NCBI GenBank assembly: GCA_913063495.1
Contig: CAJXXT010000027.1
Coordinates: 1 to 38,633 of the forward strand
Length of the DNA stretch: 38,633 nt
Direction of reading: 5' to 3'
From: an uncultured Gammaproteobacteria bacterium
GTDB taxonomy: Bacteria; Pseudomonadota; Gammaproteobacteria; Pseudomonadales; Ketobacteraceae
Positions 32,753-38,633 of this stretch are shown one piece after another (position 1 is the stretch's first letter; the number at the start of each line of letters is the position of its first letter). The translations under genes were made by a program, and so were the position numbers. The notes below the pieces were generated by a model, which worked only from the letters and a program-made list of their open reading frames with translations, did not search any database and was not told where the DNA came from.

Positions 32753-33907
32753 TCAAGAATTTTTCTGCTGAATGGTTATGTTCTTTCTTCCGTTCAGTAG
32801 CACACCCATAAATGTATTTTTAACAAAAAATTCATAGCTAATAAACGCTACAAAATACGTGCCTAAAACTGATAAGGTGAATTTTAGCGCGAGATGCATT
32901 GAGCTGTCTTGCAATATAACGGGAAATGCAATGGTTAAAGGGAAATGGATAAGGTAAATCCAATAAGAAGCATTTGATACATATTTCAGAGTAGGGCTGG
33001 ATTTGTTTGCGTATTTTTTATAAGTGTTGAAAATTGAGAAACAAAATATCCATATAAATGAAGATAGGAGGAAAGCATTTAGCATGAACGAGGCGGTTGA
33101 GCTTTCAGCGGTGATGCTATTTGCTTGCATAGCGATATTTGCCACTATGAAAAGTGTGATAGAAGACAACCATAAGGGCCATATACGTCGGGGGGTTATT
33201 TTAACGAGATTGCTTTTGTAGTAGCTATAGCCAGCAAAAAAGAATAATAAGTAAAATAGGAATAATTCAATGCTCTCTAACGGCTTTATTTGAGATTTAA
33301 TCTGAATGTCACCATACATAGTGATTATGGCGGTTGTGAGGAGTGGCCAAACTATAATTCCGATACCGTTCCATAATTTTGTATGGATCCAATCGGATCT
33401 CTTCTCCAAAAAAGAGCTGTGGTTTGAAATTGCTTTGCAAACGCAAAGTAAAACTACGCAGAGTATTAAATAAAGAAGGAACCATAAATGAATAAGATCC
33501 AGGTCTCTCAGTGATGCTGGGAATAGAATGAATTGCTCCGTCATTTCTGGCCTAAGTGAATCAAAACTAGAAAAGATTGCTTTACAAAATAAAAATAGCA
33601 GAGGGAAAAATACAATTAAAGGGATTCCTAATCTTTTAAGACGATTTTTTAACAAACCCAACCCCCCCGTCTTTCTAATTAGCAAGGCTGCAAAGAATCC
33701 AGCAACGAAGAAAAATAATGGCATTCTAAATAGATGGATGATGTAAGTTATTAGATTAAAAATTATGCTTGTATCTTGGTCTTGGTAATACCAATAATTA
33801 AGGTTTTCTGGGACATCCACGTAGCTTAAGGCACAATGAAAGATAACGCCCAAAAGCATCAGGTGTGCGCGTAAGTTGTCAAGTGTGTGTATTCTTTTGT
33901 TGAGCAT
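32753..33907 (-). CDS. Acyltransferase family 3 membrane protein
   Basis: 384 residues, about ten membrane helices. It begins RIHTLDNLRAHLMLLGVIFHCALSY, the family's R-x10-H entry helix with the conserved histidine. It continues with FRMPLFFFVAGFFAALLIRKTG and RLKRLGIPLIVFFPLLF, the F-x-x-SGF/AGF and R-x-x-RL-x-P signatures of AT3 proteins (OpgC/OafA type). These move acetyl or succinyl groups across the inner membrane onto glycans. It lacks an SGNH domain. The glycan acceptor is unknown. Confidence 0.9.
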   Translation of the reverse strand: MLNKRIHTLDNLRAHLMLLGVIFHCALSYVDVPENLNYWYYQDQDTSIIFNLITYIIHLFRMPLFFFVAGFFAALLIRKTGGLGLLKNRLKRLGIPLIVFFPLLFLFCKAIFSSFDSLRPEMTEQFILFPASLRDLDLIHLWFLLYLILCVVLLCVCKAISNHSSFLEKRSDWIHTKLWNGIGIIVWPLLTTAIITMYGDIQIKSQIKPLESIELFLFYLLFFFAGYSYYKSNLVKITPRRIWPLWLSSITLFIVANIAMQANSITAESSTASFMLNAFLLSSFIWIFCFSIFNTYKKYANKSSPTLKYVSNASYWIYLIHFPLTIAFPVILQDSSMHLALKFTLSVLGTYFVAFISYEFFVKNTFMGVLLNGRKNITIQQKNS

Positions 33908-34109
33908 AATGAGGCCAGGGAATTGAAGAAGTCTGTTGGGGGGCTAATATTCATTGCAGCATAACCCTTCCATAGGTAAATCTTTGAGGATATTCTAAGG
34001 GGGTGGTACTGTAGGGGCAAGCTAGTAATGGTTTAAAATTATTACCAAGATAACAATATGGTCACTTGTCAATCGTTAACCCCATAAATGGGTAAGGATA
34101 GGCAGATTA

Positions 34110-34199
34110 TGAATCACGACGAATTGAAAATCTTAGCTCAAGTTGCATCCAAGAACGTTAAGTTATTTGGCTTTTTGAATCAACACTTTCAATTCTAAT
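34110..34199 (+). CDS. Possible 29-residue peptide
   Basis: ATG with an AAGGATAGG element about 7 bp upstream; it reads MNHDELKILAQVASKNVKLF... and overlaps the 3' end of the channel gene on the other strand. No family is recognised. It could be a chance frame. Confidence 0.2.
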
Positions 34200-34963
34200 A
34201 TCTGTTGATGAAGATCTTCAATGGTAGGTTTTCCTTCAAGGGCCTCTTTTTCTTCCCGCTCTTTTGTATGCTCGTCTTCCATAACACTAACAATGATACC
34301 GATAACCATATTTAAGAAAGCGAAGGTTGTAAGGAAGATAAAACTTAAGAAATATAACCAGCTAAATGGATAAACTTCCATTGTTTCGTACATTACATCG
34401 GTCCAGTCCTCAAAGGTCATAACTCGGAATAAGGTGAGCATCGCAATTGAAATGTCTCCCCACAATACTGAGTTGATTGACGCAAAAATGGTACTTCCGA
34501 TGGCAGCATAAATGTAGAAAATGATAAACATTAGCAATACCACATAACCTAGTTGTGGCATTGCTTTTAGCAAGGAATTGAGCAATAAACGTAATTCGGG
34601 GATGATGGATATCATTCGTAAGACGCGGAATATCCTTATCAAACGCCCAACAAGTGCCATTTCGCTGCCTTCGATGGGGATCAAACTCACTATAACAACC
34701 AGTGAATCAAAGATGTTCCAGCCGCTTTTGAAAAAGTTTTTCTTATCTTCTTCACCAATAAATCGCACAGTGATCTCGACCAAAAAAATAACAGTGATTA
34801 AGATATCGAGCCACTTAATAGCAATAAGCGCTTCTTTTGGCATGTTATAGGTTTTGGCACCGACCATTAATGCCGAGAAAATAATAACCATTACCACAAA
34901 CAGTTCAAATATGCGGTTACTGCGGAGATTTTCAAAATGTCGTTGCAAAGACGTCTTGTTCAC
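34163..34963 (-). CDS. Voltage-gated ion channel, BacNav-type single-domain
   Basis: 266 residues with six membrane segments. S4 carries four arginines every third position (Arg107, 110, 113, 116 in GRLIRIFRVLRMISIIP), as in voltage sensors. The pore loop reads TLFRVMTFEDWTDVMYE: the selectivity filter is TFEDWTD (183-189), where NaChBac has TLESWAS. S6 (LTTFAFLNMVIGIIVSVM) has the usual Asn, and a C-terminal coiled coil (TIEDLHQQILELKVLIQK) should hold the tetramer. The extra acidic residues in the filter resemble changes known to turn NavAb calcium-selective, so Ca2+ permeation is plausible. It stands alone in the window. Confidence 0.9.
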   Translation of the reverse strand: MNKTSLQRHFENLRSNRIFELFVVMVIIFSALMVGAKTYNMPKEALIAIKWLDILITVIFLVEITVRFIGEEDKKNFFKSGWNIFDSLVVIVSLIPIEGSEMALVGRLIRIFRVLRMISIIPELRLLLNSLLKAMPQLGYVVLLMFIIFYIYAAIGSTIFASINSVLWGDISIAMLTLFRVMTFEDWTDVMYETMEVYPFSWLYFLSFIFLTTFAFLNMVIGIIVSVMEDEHTKEREEKEALEGKPTIEDLHQQILELKVLIQKAK

Positions 34964-35071
34964 AATGCGGCTCTCAATACTGTTCTAATTAGAGTAAAAA
35001 ACGAGCCGCTATTTTAATGATCATGGGGGAGCTTTCAAGTGAAACGTGAGTATTGTTTAGCTACAAAGTTA

Positions 35072-36115
35072 TTACATACGAATGGCTTTTTGTTCTCCCA
35101 TACCAATAAACTCGTCGAAAAACACTTTTTCTCCTGTTTGATCGAGGATATGACCAGAAAGCGTGCCTGTTGGCCCATGGTAATCCACTAAAGATACCCC
35201 GATCTTAATTTTTAATGGTACATCTGCAAGAGGAGTAAAGGTTAGGTCTACTTGGTTATGGCGATCTTTGATGGTCCAGGTTTGATCCACTCCGTTAGGT
35301 CTATCAATTGAAACGGGTGGTAGTGGGTGCATTTTGCCCTTGAGCCACAAACAGTTCTCGTTATATTTGTTGGGGTTTTGAATTTGATTATCGGTAAGGT
35401 TGAACCCCTGTAATTCCCCGGCTGGTGAGTAACCTAATGCCGTTACCCAGTCGTATTTCATTTCTAATGGATAAAAACCCTTGTGATCGTCAATGATCAT
35501 GCAGCCTTGTGATGGTGTGATAGGGCTGGATTGGTCGTTAACACTGATAGTACCCTCTGCGGCCATTAATGCTTTGTGAGAATACAGGGGGCGGTTGTGA
35601 TCAAATGGCTGAACAATAACAATCGGCTCTGTAACCGCATGAGCGAGCACGTCTCCGGCCAAATCAGGGCAACCTTTAAAATTCTTAGCCTGAAACGAAA
35701 GGTGGATTTTGTCATTGGCAAGGTCATTACGGATATCTATGGATAGATTTTTATGATGATAGTAACAGTGAGAGTTGTGTAGGCCGGAAGGTACATTGAG
35801 CTTCCAAAATGGAACCTTGTGTTCATAGCGATACATCTTCTGTTCTTGCTTATTAAACGCCATGATAATCGCTGTACCGAGGGTTTTGGTGTTATAAACC
35901 GCTAAACACATGAACCAATTTTCATCGCTGTATTGTATAGCCTGCCATTCTTTGAGGCGTAGGTTGTTTACCTGCTTTGGCGCAGGAATGCCTAATGGGT
36001 TTTGGGTGTCGAGAAGGTTGACGTTTTGTATTGCAGAATTGAATGTTCCCATATTACAGAAGCCGTTAGATACAGCGTCAATAGGGGCAGTGGTAACGGT
36101 ACGGGAATAAGTCAT
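35072..36115 (-). CDS. DUF2804 family protein
   Basis: 347 residues, no signal peptide. The C-terminal half has GYSPAGELQGFNLTDNQIQN, NENCLWLKGKMHPLPPVSID, and earlier LAHAVTEPIVIVQPFDHNRP, which fit DUF2804 as I recall it. Biochemical function is unknown; the fold is expected to be beta-rich and may bind a lipid or carotenoid-like ligand. It is divergent from the LysR gene with a 136-bp shared promoter region, which makes it a possible target of that regulator. Confidence 0.7.
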   Translation of the reverse strand: MTYSRTVTTAPIDAVSNGFCNMGTFNSAIQNVNLLDTQNPLGIPAPKQVNNLRLKEWQAIQYSDENWFMCLAVYNTKTLGTAIIMAFNKQEQKMYRYEHKVPFWKLNVPSGLHNSHCYYHHKNLSIDIRNDLANDKIHLSFQAKNFKGCPDLAGDVLAHAVTEPIVIVQPFDHNRPLYSHKALMAAEGTISVNDQSSPITPSQGCMIIDDHKGFYPLEMKYDWVTALGYSPAGELQGFNLTDNQIQNPNKYNENCLWLKGKMHPLPPVSIDRPNGVDQTWTIKDRHNQVDLTFTPLADVPLKIKIGVSLVDYHGPTGTLSGHILDQTGEKVFFDEFIGMGEQKAIRM

Positions 36116-36172
36116 CGTTAGCCTTCACGTGAGTTGTTTTAGGTTGCGTATATTGTGCCTGCTTTCAGCGGT

Positions 36173-36201
36173 TTGACAACATAGAATATCTATTGTATAG
36201 A
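36173..36201 (+). promoter_or_regulatory. Sigma70 promoter of the LysR gene with an embedded dyad
   Basis: TTGACA (36173-36178), 17-bp spacer, TATAGA (36196-36201). The spacer holds the dyad ATAGAATATCTAT (36181-36193), a likely site for the LysR protein itself. Confidence 0.75.
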
Positions 36202-36251
36202 TAAGATAAACTTATTCATGATGTTGGGTAAGCGTTACGAGATGATAGAAT

Positions 36252-37217
36252 ATGACAATGATTCAACCGACCCCACAGCCTGCACCTCAATCTTTACCCT
36301 CAATTCAGTGGATGCTGCCATTTGAAGCTGCAGCACGGCATTTAAGTTTTAAGCGAGCAGCAGAAGAGCTACACGTGACACCTCCGGCAGTGAGTCAGCA
36401 GATTAAGTCATTGGAACAGCATTTGGGTATAGCGTTATTTGAACGAAAAACACGCGCATTATCATTAACGGCTGCAGGGGTTGAGTTTTATAAAACAGCT
36501 CAGCAAGTGTTGGACGTATATGAAGCGGGTTGTCATAACCTTTACCGACAATTCAAACAGGGGGCATTTTATGTTGCGACAGAGCCTTATATAGCTCATA
36601 CGTTGTTGATCCCTAACTTAATGTCCTTTCGAGAATCATCAGAATCACTGTTGTTAGACTCTTCATCAAAGAATAGTTTATTTAGCGGTTGTGAGCTTCG
36701 AGTTGAAACACGGCTAACGATGGTGGGTATGAGTTTGGATGACATGGATGCCGGAATTCGCTTTGGTCATGGTGATTGGCCAGATATGGAGGCATTCCCT
36801 TTGGCGGATGTCACCATGGTTCCGGTGGGGAGTAAATCCTACTTTGACCAACATAGAGCCGCTGGGTTAGAGGATTTTAATCAGCATTGTTTTTTCTATC
36901 CTAGCACCCAGAAAGTGGTGCTGGAGCCTTTCTTGGAAGCGTTAGAGAAAAAAGGGATAGCACCTAAAGAGGTGATCCCCTGTGAGTCATATCTGGATGC
37001 GATGACTGCTGCAAGTGAAGGTTTAGGTATCACCGTAGCATTGTTGCCTTACGCAAACCGATGGATTAATGAAGGGAAATTGATGATGCCATTTGATATG
37101 CGATGGCAAACTGACGCAAAGTTTTGGGTTGTTTATCGAAAACATTATCGCGATCAGGAGAAGATGCAATTTTTTTGCAATTGGTTAAGTAAGATCGTTG
37201 ATGGTTTGGAGGCTTAA
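36252..37217 (+). CDS. LysR-family transcriptional regulator, GcvA-like
   Basis: 321 residues. After a proline- and glutamine-rich start, the winged helix (about 20-78) reads FEAAARHLSFKRAAEELHVT, PPAVSQQIKSLEQHLGIALF, then ERKTRALSLTAAG, the classical LTTR N-terminus with the F/S-x-K-AA spacing of the GcvA subgroup. The effector domain ends with PYANRWINEGKLMMPFD and FWVVYRKH, also GcvA-like. It sits divergent to the DUF2804 gene and 66 bp before a binding-protein gene, and likely controls one or both. Its own promoter is very clear, and the dyad suggests autoregulation. Confidence 0.93.
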   Translation: MTMIQPTPQPAPQSLPSIQWMLPFEAAARHLSFKRAAEELHVTPPAVSQQIKSLEQHLGIALFERKTRALSLTAAGVEFYKTAQQVLDVYEAGCHNLYRQFKQGAFYVATEPYIAHTLLIPNLMSFRESSESLLLDSSSKNSLFSGCELRVETRLTMVGMSLDDMDAGIRFGHGDWPDMEAFPLADVTMVPVGSKSYFDQHRAAGLEDFNQHCFFYPSTQKVVLEPFLEALEKKGIAPKEVIPCESYLDAMTAASEGLGITVALLPYANRWINEGKLMMPFDMRWQTDAKFWVVYRKHYRDQEKMQFFCNWLSKIVDGLEA

Positions 37218-37283
37218 TCTACACTTGAGACTATAGGAAATGGTAACAACACTATAGTAACCTTATGGAGTGTGGGTGATTTA

Positions 37284-38390
37284 ATGTTTCGTAGCATGGC
37301 AATGAGCTTTAACGTTTTCTTGTTCGCGAGTTTTTCAATGATATGTTCAACAACCAGTGCTGATGAGCGAACACCGATCAGCGCTGCATACATCCCTTTG
37401 GCAGATCATTATGCAGGCATTATTGCTTATGAAAAGTACCGTGATCAAATGAAGAAAGCAGAATTTAGTATTCATAGAATGAAAAGCTGGCCGTTATTGC
37501 GAGGGTACTTTTTGGATGGTATGTCGGACATGGCATTTGTTATGAGCCCCTTAGCGATGGATATGTATAGTCAAAGCCCTATATTTCGCTGGGTAGGACA
37601 GATGCATAGAGACGGTAACGCATTAGCAATTAACGATATTATTAATAGTTATGTTGATTTACCTGAGAAACGTATCGATAGAAAACCGAACCCAAAAGTT
37701 GCAGATGCTTACACACGGGTTAAAGAATCCTTGGGGCGACCTAGTCAAGTTGGGGTTCCCTCATTGCTCGCAACCCACATGGTCGTGTTATATAAATATT
37801 TAAAAGAACACGGAAAAACCTTGGGAATAGGCACGGGGTCTGAGCATGATGTTGTTGCTGTTGCCGTTCCTCCACCTAAAGCCCCTGCATTTATTCAGCG
37901 ACAAAATATTAAAGGTGTCGCGGCTTCATTTGAGCAATCTCTACCATGGGCGGATGTTGTAGAAACTCAGAAGTTTGGTCATGTTGCATGGTACTCAAAA
38001 GACGTTATGCCTTGGCCGAACGGGCATGTGGAATGTATAGCATTGGCGTCTGATGTGGCTATTAAGAATAAACGCGAAGCATTAAAAGAGGTGATTTATT
38101 ACATTCACCAGGCTGGGCTTGATATTGAAAAGGCGAGAGAGGAAGGTGGGGATGCAATGAAAGAAATCGCAGCAATGGTTCGTAGGCATATTCCCGAACA
38201 TAATGAGCAAGCCATTATTCAAAGTTTGCGCAAAGATTTGGATGTGATTAATTATAAAAATTTAAATGTTGAAATTGCAGGCATTAAAATGATCATGGAT
38301 TTGGCGGTGGAAGGAGAGATACTACGAGAGTTGATAGACCTTGATCAATTTACAGATGACAGTTTTGCTACAAAGATAACGATTCAGTAG
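37284..38390 (+). CDS. NMT1/ThiY-like ABC transporter substrate-binding protein
   Basis: 368 residues from ATG 37284 (GTG 37272 is an alternative but too close to the GGAG site). A signal peptide (MAMSFNVFLFASFSMICSTT, to about 30) is followed by AAYIPLADHYAGIIAYEKYRD, the typical start of nitrate/taurine/NMT1-type binding proteins. SWPLLRGYFLDGMSDMAFVM continues the first lobe. LGRPSQVGVPSLLATHMVVL and VAVPPPKAPAFIQ form the hinge and second lobe, with AWYSKDVMPWPNGHVECIAL. It belongs to the NrtA/SsuA superfamily; the ligand is unknown. No permease or ATPase follows. The LysR gene upstream may regulate it. Confidence 0.82.
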   Translation: MFRSMAMSFNVFLFASFSMICSTTSADERTPISAAYIPLADHYAGIIAYEKYRDQMKKAEFSIHRMKSWPLLRGYFLDGMSDMAFVMSPLAMDMYSQSPIFRWVGQMHRDGNALAINDIINSYVDLPEKRIDRKPNPKVADAYTRVKESLGRPSQVGVPSLLATHMVVLYKYLKEHGKTLGIGTGSEHDVVAVAVPPPKAPAFIQRQNIKGVAASFEQSLPWADVVETQKFGHVAWYSKDVMPWPNGHVECIALASDVAIKNKREALKEVIYYIHQAGLDIEKAREEGGDAMKEIAAMVRRHIPEHNEQAIIQSLRKDLDVINYKNLNVEIAGIKMIMDLAVEGEILRELIDLDQFTDDSFATKITIQ

Positions 38391-38412
38391 TAAACATTTA
38401 AAGTTTAAGTGG

Positions 38413-38633
38413 CTATAAACATAGCGTTATAAAATTATCGAGAACAGCTCTAGATTCTGGTGTTGTTTGAATATTATCGAATAACACTTTGATGTCCAAT
38501 CCTTGTTCTTTCAATGAATTAAATCGCTCGAATAAATAAAAACGCATAATATCTGAGGTGAACTCAGGGTGAAATTGAACACCCCATACGTTGTCTTGGT
38601 ATCGAAAGGCTTGGATAGGTTCGTAGTCGTTTT
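38413..38633 (-). CDS. Class I glutamine amidotransferase, C-terminal part (5' end outside window)
   Basis: Seventy-three codons run in from the right edge on the - strand to a TAG at 38413-38415. The segment EPIQAFRYQDNVWGVQFHPE, followed by FTSDIMR, carries the catalytic His-Pro-Glu of class I glutamine amidotransferases, in the form seen in stand-alone GATase1 (GuaA-like) proteins. The nucleophile cysteine lies outside the window. It converges with the binding-protein gene. Confidence 0.85.
   Translation of the reverse strand, partial: NDYEPIQAFRYQDNVWGVQFHPEFTSDIMRFYLFERFNSLKEQGLDIKVLFDNIQTTPESRAVLDNFITLCL

Overview
The window looks like a chromosome segment of an aquatic Gammaproteobacterium of the Oceanospirillales/Alteromonadales type. 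It is moderately AT-rich and dense in signalling genes: three very long sensor or c-di-GMP proteins, a TonB-dependent receptor, a DUF3034/truncated-haemoglobin operon, a BacNav-type channel, a LysR regulator and two periplasmic binding proteins. The taxonomic call is an impression from gene content, not a database result. No tRNA, rRNA, insertion sequence, prophage or CRISPR array was seen.

Region 1 (1-4439, + strand) is a tightly coupled operon. It holds the C-terminal part of a thiamine-diphosphate enzyme, two different citrate-synthase-fold proteins that both depart from the usual catalytic residues, and a TonB-dependent receptor. Region 2 (4440-10228, +) starts with a 42-codon remnant of a short-chain dehydrogenase. 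It continues with a periplasmic binding protein (ABC_sub_bind type) and a 1493-residue membrane kinase that carries HisKA/HATPase, three receiver-like domains, HPt, GGDEF and EAL. Region 3 (10261-12631) is a CinA-like protein overlapping tail-to-tail with a glutathione-S-transferase-like protein.

Region 4 (12769-20345, - strand) holds a degenerate HD-GYP protein. Next comes a four-gene operon with overlapping or nearly touching ends: cupredoxin-like protein, membrane EAL protein with a dead GGDEF, DUF3034 protein, and truncated-haemoglobin lipoprotein. The operon leader carries a perfect 12-bp inverted repeat. Upstream of it lies an orphan CpaF-type ATPase with an N-terminal FHA-like domain. 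Region 5 (20346-21872, +) has a 12-bp tandem repeat, a small helical protein and a double-hotdog thioesterase.

Region 6 (21886-28229) has a divergent pair: a 1594-residue AAA/helical-repeat/PAS/histidine-kinase/receiver hybrid on the - strand, and a methyltransferase resembling the PhcB (3-hydroxypalmitate methyl ester signal) family on the + strand. The 620-bp space between them holds a run of 13 G, a 14-bp perfect palindrome and a 141-codon frame broken by one in-frame stop, coupled to the methyltransferase by an ATGA overlap.

Region 7 (28245-33907) looks like accessory surface or sugar functions: an N-terminally truncated GH5 endoglycoceramidase-like gene, a zinc-ribbon methyltransferase, a GT-C-like membrane protein and an acyltransferase-3 protein. 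Region 8 (34163-38633) has a voltage-gated channel with an unusual acidic selectivity filter, a DUF2804 protein divergent from a GcvA-type LysR regulator with a clear sigma70 promoter, an NMT1-like binding protein, and the C-terminus of a glutamine amidotransferase running off the right edge.
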